A stretch of 64,000 nt of DNA from CAJXII01 sp965242915 (GTDB lineage: Bacteria; Campylobacterota; Campylobacteria; Campylobacterales; Arcobacteraceae), in contig CBDETN010000028.1 in the NCBI GenBank assembly GCA_965242915.1, forward strand, positions 124,001 through 188,000, given 5' to 3'. Positions 50,912 through 58,852 of the stretch are shown piece after piece. The notes beneath the pieces are model-generated. The model saw only the letters and a program-made list of their open reading frames with translations, had not been told where the DNA came from and did no database searches. The stretch's first letter is position 1. Every line of letters begins with the position of its first letter. Both the position numbers and the translations under genes were made by a program.

Positions 50912-52012
50912 ATTAAAAAATTATTTGCATCTGTTATCTATTCTTTTTTATTTGTAGTCTATTTATCAGCAGATTTGGTAGATACGAATACTATAGTTTT
51001 ACAAACACCCAAAGAACTATATCTTAAATATACGAAGTATCCAACTTCTGTGTATTCTCAACAAAGATTTACAGTCGAAGTGGAAGCTAGAATTCTATCT
51101 AATGATGATGACTATTATGATATAGTGACAACATATTCTAATGAAAAGAATATAGATATTTTGGACGAGGATATCTCTTGGCTGCCTCAAGGAAATGAAG
51201 ATAAATATACTGCAAAAATCACATATAAAGCAAGAGATAAAGATTTTGTATTACCTACATTAAAATTAGCTGTAAGTCAATATGATAAAGATATAGATTT
51301 TGTGATACTTAAACCACCAAAAATAAAGTATAATAAAATAGCAATAAATCAAGAAAGATTTTCAAATGTTATAGCAGATGATTTACAAATAAAAGAGATT
51401 AAAGTCAGGCAGTATAATAATAAAATGCTTATGCTGGTAGTTCATATAGAAACCATCAATGGAAATCTTGAAGAGTTTAATATCAAACGATTTAAAGAGC
51501 AGGGGGTTGAGAGTTTTGAAGATCATTATCCTTTGCAAATTGTTTATTACTATATAGTGGTTCCAAATTATCTTGATAGTATTGAATTTGATTATTATAA
51601 TCCTAAATCATCTTCATTTGTGACTGTTGAAGTACCAATTATACTTGAAGAAGATTTGGTTAGTACTCAAACTGATTTAAATCCACATGAGGGTAATTTG
51701 TTATTTTATAAGCAAGCTAGCAGTTTAATCGTAATTTTACTCTTTATGTTATTCTATGTGAAAACAAGATATAAAATATTTGGTTTATTTATTTTTATTT
51801 TTATAATAGTATTTATAAAACTTATTTTACCAAATGAAAAGGTTTATCTTCAAAAAGATACCAAAGTGTATATTTTGCCTACAAAATTATCAACAGTATA
51901 TAAAATAACTGATAAAAATGATGAGGTGGAGATATTAATGAAAAGAGAAAACTTTGTAAAAGTGTTGTTTAAAAATAAAAATATAGGATGGGTAAAAGAA
52001 AATGATATTTAG
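50912..52012 (+). CDS. Exported SH3-domain protein, likely ATT start
   Basis: About 366 aa. The only usual starts lie too far in (TTG 50975), leaving no signal peptide. In-frame ATT at 50912 with AGGTG seven bases before it gives (M)KKLFASVIYSFLFVVYLSA, a normal signal peptide. A large extracytoplasmic part (about 25-255) follows, then two membrane helices (about 265-310) and a C-terminal SH3-like domain (about 312-366, DTKVYILPTKLSTVYKI to KNIGWVKEND). No family recognised for the N-terminal part. It overlaps plsC by 11 bp. Confidence 0.65.
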   Translation: MKKLFASVIYSFLFVVYLSADLVDTNTIVLQTPKELYLKYTKYPTSVYSQQRFTVEVEARILSNDDDYYDIVTTYSNEKNIDILDEDISWLPQGNEDKYTAKITYKARDKDFVLPTLKLAVSQYDKDIDFVILKPPKIKYNKIAINQERFSNVIADDLQIKEIKVRQYNNKMLMLVVHIETINGNLEEFNIKRFKEQGVESFEDHYPLQIVYYYIVVPNYLDSIEFDYYNPKSSSFVTVEVPIILEEDLVSTQTDLNPHEGNLLFYKQASSLIVILLFMLFYVKTRYKIFGLFIFIFIIVFIKLILPNEKVYLQKDTKVYILPTKLSTVYKITDKNDEVEILMKRENFVKVLFKNKNIGWVKENDI

Positions 52013-52712
52013 TAAAATAAGGGCTATTTTTACAATTATACAAATGGCAATAACTATCACAATTACGATAATTTTAATGTACCTTTTTAATAACCATAAC
52101 AGAGCTATTAGAAGAGCTTGGGGTAAATTGCAAATGACGCTCTTGGGGATAACATTGGAAATTGAAGGTGAACCTGATCCAAATGCAACTATGCAGATTA
52201 TGAATCATCAATCTGTGATAGATATTATAATATTTGAGTATCTGCACCCTAAAAATGTAGCTTGGGTAGCCAAAAAAGAGATAGCAGACCTGCCTTGGTT
52301 TGGACATATTTTAAAAGCTCCAGATATGATAATAATCCAAAGAGAAAGTAAAAGCAGTTTAATAAAATTAATCAAAGATACTAAAAAAAGATTGGATGAG
52401 GGTAGACCTGTCGCTATTTTTCCAGAGGGTACAAGATCAAATGGAAAGAAAATGCGTAAATTTAAAGCAGGAGCTAAATTAATTGCTGAAAAAAATAATT
52501 TACTTGTTCAGCCGGTTGTAATAATAGGTACAAGAGATATTTTGGACTCACAAAATTTATTACAAAAAAGCGGTGTGGTTAAAATTATATATCTTACTAG
52601 TGTTAAGGCAGTAAGAAAAACACCTTGGTATGAAGAAATAGAAGAAAATATGCGAAAAGTTTTTGAAAAAGAGATAAAGGATGAGAGAAGATGCAATTTA
52701 GCTGGCAACTAA
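52002..52712 (+). CDS. plsC: 1-acyl-sn-glycerol-3-phosphate acyltransferase
   Basis: The 236-aa membrane enzyme starts with a hydrophobic helix (residues about 8-28). It has the NHxxxxD motif (MNHQSVIDI near 67) and the FPEGTRSNG motif near 140. It adds the second acyl chain to make phosphatidic acid. It overlaps both neighbours. Confidence 0.93.
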   Translation: MIFSKIRAIFTIIQMAITITITIILMYLFNNHNRAIRRAWGKLQMTLLGITLEIEGEPDPNATMQIMNHQSVIDIIIFEYLHPKNVAWVAKKEIADLPWFGHILKAPDMIIIQRESKSSLIKLIKDTKKRLDEGRPVAIFPEGTRSNGKKMRKFKAGAKLIAEKNNLLVQPVVIIGTRDILDSQNLLQKSGVVKIIYLTSVKAVRKTPWYEEIEENMRKVFEKEIKDERRCNLAGN

Positions 52713-53074
52713 TTTTAGCTGTTGGAAGCGGTGGGTTCTTTGGAGCTGTTAGTAGATTTTATATTAACACAGTAGTGTCAAAAAATTTCCCTCATGATTT
52801 ACCTCTTGCAACATTGGGAGTAAATATTATCGGTAGTTTTTTCATAGGTATTTTAATCGCTTTATTCTTACATATAACACCATCTGAAACCACAAGAGTA
52901 TTTTTAATTACAGGATTTCTAGGTGCTATGACAACATACAGTACCTTTGCAATTGAAAGTTTCTTTTTATTAAATAGTTCTCTTTTTTATGGAGTATTGA
53001 ACATAGTTTTAAATGTGGTAGGCTCAATAGTTGCAGCGGGAAGTGGTTATAAGTTATTGTTAAAAATTATGTAG
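52691..53074 (+). CDS. crcB: Fluoride channel CrcB/Fluc
   Basis: The 127-aa protein has four membrane helices and the family motifs GGFFGAVSRFY, LGVNIIGSFFIGI and GFLGAMTTYSTF, with the central Thr-Tyr-Ser-Thr-Phe box. Fluc proteins are dual-topology dimers that export fluoride. It overlaps plsC by 22 bp; no riboswitch is visible upstream. Confidence 0.94.
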   Translation: MQFSWQLILAVGSGGFFGAVSRFYINTVVSKNFPHDLPLATLGVNIIGSFFIGILIALFLHITPSETTRVFLITGFLGAMTTYSTFAIESFFLLNSSLFYGVLNIVLNVVGSIVAAGSGYKLLLKIM

Positions 53075-53110
53075 TAGGAAAGTATTATATATTCTTAAGT
53101 AGTAAAAATG

Positions 53111-53116
53111 TATAAT
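53111..53116 (+). promoter_or_regulatory. Predicted -10 box of tatA-argS
   Basis: TATAAT in ATGTATAATC, 30 bp upstream of the tatA ATG and followed by AGGAGA as ribosome site. Confidence 0.5.
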
Positions 53117-53146
53117 CTCCGATATTAAAAAATTAGGAGACTTATT

Positions 53147-53380
53147 ATGGGTATGCCAGGTGGATTTGAATTATTTGCAATTGTTGCAGTGGTAGTGTTA
53201 CTTTTTGGTGGTAAGAAAATACCAGAATTAATGAAAGGTTTAGGTCAAGGGATCAAAAACTTTAAAAGTGCTGTTAAAGAAGATGAACCTTCAGAAGTTG
53301 CTTCAAAAGATAGTGAAAAACTAGAAGTAAATGAAACAAAAACTACTTCTGAAAAAGAAGACAAAACTACAACAGTATAA
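53147..53380 (+). CDS. tatA: Sec-independent translocase protein TatA
   Basis: The 77-aa protein has a short N-terminal membrane helix (ELFAIVAVVVLLFGGKKIPEL), the hinge FGGKKIPE, an amphipathic helix (LGQGIKNFKSAVKED) and an acidic, Lys/Glu-rich tail. TatA forms the pore-like part of the twin-arginine system. tatBC are not in the window. It lies 9 bp before argS. Confidence 0.92.
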   Translation: MGMPGGFELFAIVAVVVLLFGGKKIPELMKGLGQGIKNFKSAVKEDEPSEVASKDSEKLEVNETKTTSEKEDKTTTV

Positions 53381-53389
53381 GAATTTATA

Positions 53390-54979
53390 TTGCAAAAAAT
53401 TGTAAAAGAGTTTATCGAGCAAAAGCTTGATAGACAAATAGTATTAGAAAAGCCTAAAGATCGTTCTTTAGGTCACTTCGCAACACCCGTTGCATTTTCA
53501 TTAGCAAAAGAATTACGAAAAAATCCTATGATGATTGCCGAAGATTTGGCAACTAAATTTGATGGTGATGCTATGTTTGAAAGTGTTCAGGCTGTTAAGG
53601 GATTTATCAATTTTAAATTATCAGAGAGTTTTTTATCTGCGAAAATAGATGAGGCATTAGCAAGTGGAGACACATTTGCTAAGGGAAAATCTAACGGACA
53701 AAGAATTCTTTTAGAATATGTCAGTGCAAATCCGACAGGACCGCTTCATATCGGCCATGCCAGAGGTGCTATTTTTGGAGATACGCTTTTAAGAGTTGGT
53801 CGGTATTTAGGATATGATATAAGAAGCGAATATTATATAAATGATGCCGGTGCGCAAATGGATTTGCTTGGATTATCTGTATATTTAGCAGGTAGAGAAT
53901 CTATTTTAAAAGTGGCAGTTGAATATCCTGAACAATATTACAGAGGTGACTACATCTTTGATATAGCTAGACTGTGTGAAGAGAAATTCGGTAAAAAGAT
54001 TTTTGAAGATGCTATAGGAGAAGATGAATTAGCACAATTTGCAAAAGAGGAAGTGATAGCTTTAATTAAAAGTGATATGTCTAATTTAGGTATTGAATTT
54101 GATAATTATGTAAGTGAAAAGTCTTTATATGCAAATTGGGATGAAACTAAGGCTGTATTAGAAGCTAACGGAAGTATGTATCAAAAAGATGGAAAAGACT
54201 GGATAAAATCAACTCAACTTGGCGATGATGTCGATAGAGTGGTTGTAAGAGAAAACGGGGTGCCAACTTATCTTGCAGGAGATATTATTTATCATAAGCA
54301 TAAATATGATAGAAAATTTGATAAATATATCAATATCTGGGGTGCAGATCATCATGGATATATTACAAGGGTAAAAGCTGCTGTAAAATTTCTTGGTAAT
54401 GACCCTGAGTCATTGGAAATTATACTTTCTCAAATGGTTTCTTTACTTAAAGGCGGTGAGCCTTATAAGATGAGTAAGAGAGCCGGTAATGTGATATTGA
54501 TGAGTGATATAACTTCTGAGATCGGTGCTGACAGTTTAAGATTTATATTTTTAACTAAAAAAAGTGATACGCATTTAGAATTTGATATTGATACTTTAAA
54601 AAATCAAGATAGTTTAAATCCGGTTTTTTATATCAATTATGCACACGCAAGAATTAATCAGCTATTTAAAAAAGCAGAACTTAACTTTGATGATGTAAAA
54701 GATGCCAGCTTGGAAGGTATCAATCAAGATACTAAAGACATGGTATATGAAGCATTATTGCTGCCGTCTATTTTAAAAGAAGCTTTTGATAAACGAGATA
54801 TGCAAAAAGTAACTGATTACTTACAATCTTTAAGTGCTTCGGTTCATCGATTTTATAATGAACATAGAATAGTTGGAACTGCTTCTGAAAAAGCATATCT
54901 AAAATCTTTGAGTATGGTTGCCTTATCAATAAGAACAGGGCTTAAAGTGCTTGGAATAACTGCGAAGGAGGTAATGTAA
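53390..54979 (+). CDS. argS: Arginine-tRNA ligase
   Basis: The 529-aa class I synthetase has the N-terminal additive domain (LGHFATPVAFSLAKELRKNPM), the HIGH motif ANPTGPLHIGHARGA near residue 115 and the KMSKS-like KMSKRAGNVI near 360, with the DALR anticodon domain at the end. Start is TTG 53390. It is co-transcribed with tatA and a small membrane ORF. Confidence 0.96.
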   Translation: MQKIVKEFIEQKLDRQIVLEKPKDRSLGHFATPVAFSLAKELRKNPMMIAEDLATKFDGDAMFESVQAVKGFINFKLSESFLSAKIDEALASGDTFAKGKSNGQRILLEYVSANPTGPLHIGHARGAIFGDTLLRVGRYLGYDIRSEYYINDAGAQMDLLGLSVYLAGRESILKVAVEYPEQYYRGDYIFDIARLCEEKFGKKIFEDAIGEDELAQFAKEEVIALIKSDMSNLGIEFDNYVSEKSLYANWDETKAVLEANGSMYQKDGKDWIKSTQLGDDVDRVVVRENGVPTYLAGDIIYHKHKYDRKFDKYINIWGADHHGYITRVKAAVKFLGNDPESLEIILSQMVSLLKGGEPYKMSKRAGNVILMSDITSEIGADSLRFIFLTKKSDTHLEFDIDTLKNQDSLNPVFYINYAHARINQLFKKAELNFDDVKDASLEGINQDTKDMVYEALLLPSILKEAFDKRDMQKVTDYLQSLSASVHRFYNEHRIVGTASEKAYLKSLSMVALSIRTGLKVLGITAKEVM

Positions 54980-54980
54980 A

Positions 54981-55103
54981 ATGCTTAAATGGATAGGAAT
55001 TATTTTTGTAGCAATATTGATATATATGATTGCAACAGGAAATATGGGTGGTGCTAAAAAAGCTACTCAAAATTATAGTGATGTTATGAGAGGTGGAAAG
55101 TAG
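54981..55103 (+). CDS. Small single-pass membrane protein (40 aa)
   Basis: The ORF begins MLKWIGIIFVAILIYMIATG and ends YSDVMRGGK, one base after the argS stop. It has one membrane helix and a short polar tail. The GAAGGAGG at the argS 3' end is a strong ribosome site for it. No function is recognised. Confidence 0.6.
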   Translation: MLKWIGIIFVAILIYMIATGNMGGAKKATQNYSDVMRGGK

Positions 55104-55122
55104 TTTTTATAAACTACCTTTC
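55096..55122. terminator. Convergent hairpin between the argS run and rsfS
   Basis: GAAAG-TAGTTT and AAACTA-CC-TTTC form a stem around TTAT with one bulge, overlapping both converging stop codons; likely a two-way terminator. Confidence 0.5.
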
Positions 55123-55433
55123 TTTATCTCATCTAAAAATTCTTCCATTTGATATTTTTCTCTGTATGCTTCACTCATTAAGTGGATTAAGATATCACCT
55201 AAATCGACAATGGTCCAATCATCAGTTTCATCAATTCTAAGAAATTCTTCGCCATCGCCTTTAAGGGCTTCTTTTAAGTAGTTGACCAAAGAGTAGGCAT
55301 GTTTTGCATTTAAAGTAGTTGCTATTACTACTTGATCTACTAAATAATTCTTGCCGGTTAAATCTATAGCTTCAATATCTTCCGCTTTTCTTTCATCTAA
55401 AACTGCAATAATTTTTTTTATTCTATTTTCCAA
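55107..55433 (-). CDS. rsfS: Ribosomal silencing factor RsfS
   Basis: The 108-aa protein of the Iojap family has LTGKNYLVDQVVIATTLNAKHAYSLV near residue 25 and DDWTIVDLGDILIHLMSEAYREKY at about 66-90. It binds L14 and blocks subunit joining in starved cells. It overlaps nadD by 16 bp, the usual nadD-rsfS pair. Confidence 0.94.
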   Translation of the reverse strand: MENRIKKIIAVLDERKAEDIEAIDLTGKNYLVDQVVIATTLNAKHAYSLVNYLKEALKGDGEEFLRIDETDDWTIVDLGDILIHLMSEAYREKYQMEEFLDEIKKGSL

Positions 55434-55954
55434 AGTTTTTTCACCTTTTCTTTTATTTTGTTCGGTATTAAAGTTATATCCAAATTTTCTCTAATTTTCG
55501 TTGAACTTATATTAAAATCTACTTTTAATGTTATAAATTCATCAGTTTTAATATTATCTCTAGATGCCACTACAAATTTAACCAGCTGTTTTAGTTCATT
55601 ATGTTCTTCCCAAAGATGAAGCTTTTTAAGATTATCTGCCCCAATAATCAGATAAATATTTTTACAATTCTTATATTTGTTTTTTATATATTTAATTGTT
55701 TGAATTGTCGGTGTTGCCTTATTTTGTTTAATTTCATAGTCGCAAACTTCCACTTGTTCTAAATCCTGACAAAGCTCTTTTATAAGTTCATATCTTACTT
55801 TTGGATCAAAAGATGAATGATATTTAAAAGGATTTAAGAAAGCCGGGACAATTATAAGTTTATCAATTTTCAAAGATTTTAAAGCTTCTTTTATAATGGC
55901 TTGATGTCCTAAATGCGGTGGGTCAAAACTTCCACCAAAAATTGCTATATTCAC
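55418..55954 (-). CDS. nadD: Nicotinate-nucleotide adenylyltransferase
   Basis: The 178-aa nucleotidyltransferase has the HxGH-type motif IAIFGGSFDPPHLGHQ at residue 4 and the ISSTKIRENL motif near 152. It makes deamido-NAD from NaMN. It overlaps rsfS. Confidence 0.95.
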   Translation of the reverse strand: MNIAIFGGSFDPPHLGHQAIIKEALKSLKIDKLIIVPAFLNPFKYHSSFDPKVRYELIKELCQDLEQVEVCDYEIKQNKATPTIQTIKYIKNKYKNCKNIYLIIGADNLKKLHLWEEHNELKQLVKFVVASRDNIKTDEFITLKVDFNISSTKIRENLDITLIPNKIKEKVKKLWKIE

Positions 55955-55961
55955 TTTTATC

Positions 55962-56930
55962 CTATTTTGCGGCAGTTATAAAATCAACTGTCTCATCTAA
56001 CTGATATCTTCTCTTGCTTATTACAACTCTTTTTGCTTGATTAAACCAACTTAGTTTTAATCGGTTTATATTTATTTTTGGGTACTTAGTTAATAAATAT
56101 CTTTTAATACTTTTTGCTTTCTGTTTTGCCAATATCTTATTTTTTAACTGATATACAACAATATGAATAGAGATCTTTTTATTGTCACTTAAAATTTCCC
56201 CTAAAACATCTAAAGAAGGTTTAGAATCAGAGTTAAGCTCTGCACTAAGAGGCTTAAAAGTAATATTCCTTAATGTAATTGTTTTAAATCCAATTAAATG
56301 GTTTTTATATTCAAAATTACCTTTTTCATTTAATTGTTTTACCGCATTTCTAGCAAGTGCTCCTGCTGGATAATAAGAAAGATATTCTTTCCATGCTATT
56401 TTTTCTTCCGGTGTTCTGCCAAGTTTATTTAAAGATAAAGCTCTATTGTATAGTACATCTTGACTTTCAGGAATCAATTTTAATGATGCTCTGTAATATT
56501 GCAGTGCCTTAATATATTCTTTTTTATCAAAATAATTATGAGCCAAATATGTTAATGCAAGTAAATTCTTTTTATCAAGCGTTAGTGCTTTTAAATAAGC
56601 ACTTTTTTCATTGTTATATTGCTTTAAAGATGCATAAGTTACTCCTAACCAGCTATAATAATCAGAATTTTTTGCTTCAAGAACAATAGCTTTCTTAAAA
56701 TGTTTTAATGCTTTTTTTGGTTCATCCTTTGCTAATAAAAATCGACCATAATAATAATGCGTTACTGCATAATTTTCATCAGCAGACACCTCTTTCTTAA
56801 AATGTTTATATCCATCATCATAATTATTTTGTTGAAGATAATATTCTCCCATAAACTGTTTTGTTGCACTGCAACCTGTGAAAATTAGAAAAATAAATAA
56901 AAAAATAAAGATAAGACTTATTGTTTTCAT
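55962..56930 (-). CDS. TPR-repeat lipoprotein with OmpA-like C-terminus
   Basis: The 322-aa protein has a lipoprotein signal (lipobox FTGC near residue 20) and about five TPR units (about 30-200, for example YYLQQNNYDDGYKHFKKEV and ALQYYRASLKLIPES). The C-terminal domain (about 220-315) has ITFKPLSAELNSDSKPSLDVL and KQKAKSIKRYLL, like OmpA-family peptidoglycan-binding domains. An envelope role is likely. It precedes nadD by 8 bp. Confidence 0.75.
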   Translation of the reverse strand: MKTISLIFIFLFIFLIFTGCSATKQFMGEYYLQQNNYDDGYKHFKKEVSADENYAVTHYYYGRFLLAKDEPKKALKHFKKAIVLEAKNSDYYSWLGVTYASLKQYNNEKSAYLKALTLDKKNLLALTYLAHNYFDKKEYIKALQYYRASLKLIPESQDVLYNRALSLNKLGRTPEEKIAWKEYLSYYPAGALARNAVKQLNEKGNFEYKNHLIGFKTITLRNITFKPLSAELNSDSKPSLDVLGEILSDNKKISIHIVVYQLKNKILAKQKAKSIKRYLLTKYPKININRLKLSWFNQAKRVVISKRRYQLDETVDFITAAK

Positions 56931-57033
56931 AATACATCCTTGATAAATGATTTGTATAAAAATATTCTACAAATAATATTCTAATATGTGGCTTAATTAA
57001 AATTATGGACTAAATGAAGCTCTTAATAACTAA

Positions 57034-57080
57034 AAAAGCCCGACAAAATCACTCTTAGAAGCAAACTTTATCGGGCTTTT
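57034..57080 (-). terminator. Hairpin terminator downstream of the tRNA fragment
   Basis: AAAAGCCCGA (57034-57043) and TCGGGCTTTT (57071-57080) pair over a 27-base loop; on the minus strand the stem is followed by a T run, as expected after a tRNA gene. Confidence 0.55.
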
Positions 57081-57083
57081 ATA

Positions 57084-57127
57084 TGGTACGCCTGGAGGGA
57101 TTTGAACCCCCAACCACCGAGGCCGAA
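57084..57127 (-). pseudogene. 3' half of a tRNA gene (probably tRNA-Arg, UCG)
   Basis: On the minus strand the fragment ends GGTTCAAATCCCTCCAGG-CGTACCA: a full T arm (GGGGG-TTCAAAT-CCCTC), the 3' acceptor strand and encoded CCA. Upstream are TGGTT (variable loop), CTCGG (anticodon stem 3' side) and TTTCGGC, a likely anticodon loop. No sequence to its right (toward the tRNA 5' end) completes the anticodon stem, D arm or 5' acceptor strand. The break in the anticodon loop resembles an attachment-site copy left by a tRNA integrase. Confidence 0.65.
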
Positions 57128-57194
57128 ATTCCAAGCCATTAATGTATCATCTTATATCAATATAACTTAAATGATATCAAAAGCCGACACGAAG

Positions 57195-57436
57195 TGATCT
57201 GTCAACCCTATATCATACTAAGAACTATAAATTCTAAGCAACCATTTCATTTTGTAACATTAACTCTTCAAACTTAACTGGTGAATAATTATTATTTGCA
57301 CTATGCATTCTTTGTCTATTGTAATATACTTCTATATATTCAAATATAGATTGATTAGCTTTTGATTTAGTTTCATAAATCTCATGATGAGTAAGTTCAG
57401 TTTTTAATGTATGGAAAAAACTTTCAGCAACTGCAG
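57195..57436 (-). mobile_element. IS3-family element remnant (orfB 3' end)
   Basis: The terminus TGATCTGTCAACCC is at 57195. On the minus strand it is preceded by an OrfB C-terminus reading AVAESFFHTLKTELTHHEI, YIEVYYNRQRMHS and SPVKFEELMLQNEMVA, with the stop at 57234-57236. This is the IS3/IS150-type rve_3 segment. About 66 codons remain and the 5' part is absent. The last 70 bp match 24629-24698 in the cassette array. Confidence 0.8.
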
Positions 57437-57533
57437 GACTGTAAATCTAACTGTGTAAATCCTTAATATTTTTCATATTTGATATTTTATCAAATAATCA
57501 TATTTTTGGATTTACACAGTTAGATTTACAGTC
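57437..57533. mobile_element. 97-bp MITE-like element
   Basis: Perfect 26-bp inverted repeats (GACTGTAAATCTAACTGTGT and on to AAATCC at 57437-57462; complement at 57508-57533) flank a 45-bp AT-rich core that is itself partly palindromic. CTGCAG lies on both sides (57431-57436, 57534-57539), as a possible 6-bp target duplication. It has no coding capacity. The ends resemble those of mutator-type IS elements, but the parent is unknown. Confidence 0.65.
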
Positions 57534-57555
57534 CTGCAGATCATGGGTAACCGTT

Positions 57556-57947
57556 CCACGATATTCACGTATCTCTTCTTCGTCAAGACTATCAACATAT
57601 GCCTTGCCCATTTTGATTAGTTCAACAGCGTAATCGTATAGCTTAGGAAAATAATCAGAAGTAAAATGTACATTATTATCAAAGTCAAATCCAAGCCACT
57701 CTACAGCATCTTTAAGAGCCTCAACATATTTCGTGTCTTCTTTAGTTGGATTTGTATCATCCATTCTAAGGTTGCAGTGACCATGATAATCACGTGCAAT
57801 ACCAAAATTTATAAAGATAGACTTAGCATGTCCAATGTGTGGGAACCCATTAGGCTCTGGAGGAAATCTTGTAACAACCTCTTTATACTTGCCTGACTTT
57901 AAGTCCTCTTCAACTATTGTACGTAAATTTTTTTTGCTCTCATTCAT
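57556..57947 (-). pseudogene. glnS: Glutamine-tRNA ligase, N-terminal fragment
   Basis: About 130 codons match the start of GlnRS: VTRFPPEPNGFPHIGHAKSIFINFGIA with the HIGH motif, NLRMDDTNPTKEDTKYVEAL and EEEIREYRGTVT. After GTVT (about 57556) homology stops and the frame runs through a short spacer into the MITE-like element. The enzyme is normally about 550 aa, so three quarters, including KMSKS and the tRNA-binding barrels, are gone. The start and its upstream region look normal. Confidence 0.85.
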
Positions 57948-58222
57948 TATTATTAAACCTTTTGATTTTGAAACTTTTATAAGAATTGTATTTTATCAAA
58001 TTAGAGCTTATATATAAAGAGTTTACTTTTAGAGGCTATTCATGATTAAATTTGTTCCATACATAGTATTAATAAAATAGTCCCCATAAAACAGCTTAAA
58101 GCATAGGTTTATTGGAAAAACTATTTCATAGAAGCCTTTAATATACTATATTTTATCATACAATTGTTTTATTAAATGAATAATTAGATAAAATTACATT
58201 AAATAAAATTCAAGGACAAATA

Positions 58223-58837
58223 ATGATTAAACATATAGTATTTTTTAAGCTATCGCCTGAAGGTAAACAACAGCAAGATGAGATAGTTATAAAGTTAAAC
58301 AATCTTAAAAATGAGATTGATTTCATCAGAGCATTGGAAGTTGGTGTAAACTTTGCACAAGAAAATAGAGCATTTGATCTGTCTTTAACGGTAATTGTTG
58401 ATAATAAAGAAGCTTTAAATGCTTATGCAATACACGAAAAACATATCCCTGTAGTAAACTTTATAAAAGCATTAGCATTAGAATCTAAAGTTGTAGATTA
58501 TGAGATTGAAAAGAAGGTTGAAAATAGTGAATTTGGAAACGCAACAATTATCAAAAAAGCAAATGTATATTTTGATGGTCAAGTTACAAGTCGTACTGTA
58601 ATCCAAGCTGATGGCACTAAAAAGACTCTTGGTATTATGAATCCATGGCATTACACATTTGGTACTGAACTTGCAGAGCATATGGAAATTTTGGCGGGGG
58701 AAGTTGAAGTAACTTTACCAGATGACAGTAATGTAGAAATTATCAAAAGTGGAGAGTATTTTGAGGTACCTGCAAACAGTGAATTTACTATAAAAGTTAA
58801 TACTGTTACTGATTATTGTTGTACATATATAGAATAA
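58223..58837 (+). CDS. Dabb domain-PpnP (DUF1255) fusion
   Basis: 204 aa. Residues 1-100 form a Dabb (stress-responsive alpha/beta barrel) domain: MIKHIVFFKLSPEGK, then KHIPVVNFIKALALESKVVDYEI. Residues about 108-204 form a cupin of the pyrimidine/purine nucleoside phosphorylase PpnP type: VTSRTVIQADGTKKTLGIMNPW, EHMEILAGEVEV and FEVPANSEFTIKV. PpnP phosphorolyses several nucleosides. The two parts are usually separate proteins. It stands alone between scar 57.0-57.95 kb and tsaD. Confidence 0.8.
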   Translation: MIKHIVFFKLSPEGKQQQDEIVIKLNNLKNEIDFIRALEVGVNFAQENRAFDLSLTVIVDNKEALNAYAIHEKHIPVVNFIKALALESKVVDYEIEKKVENSEFGNATIIKKANVYFDGQVTSRTVIQADGTKKTLGIMNPWHYTFGTELAEHMEILAGEVEVTLPDDSNVEIIKSGEYFEVPANSEFTIKVNTVTDYCCTYIE

Positions 58838-58852
58838 ATTTTATATTCTAAC

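Noticed and set aside
57498..57555. C-terminal codons of the glnS open frame
   Set aside because: These residues are translated from the spacer and the MITE-like element, not from glnS.
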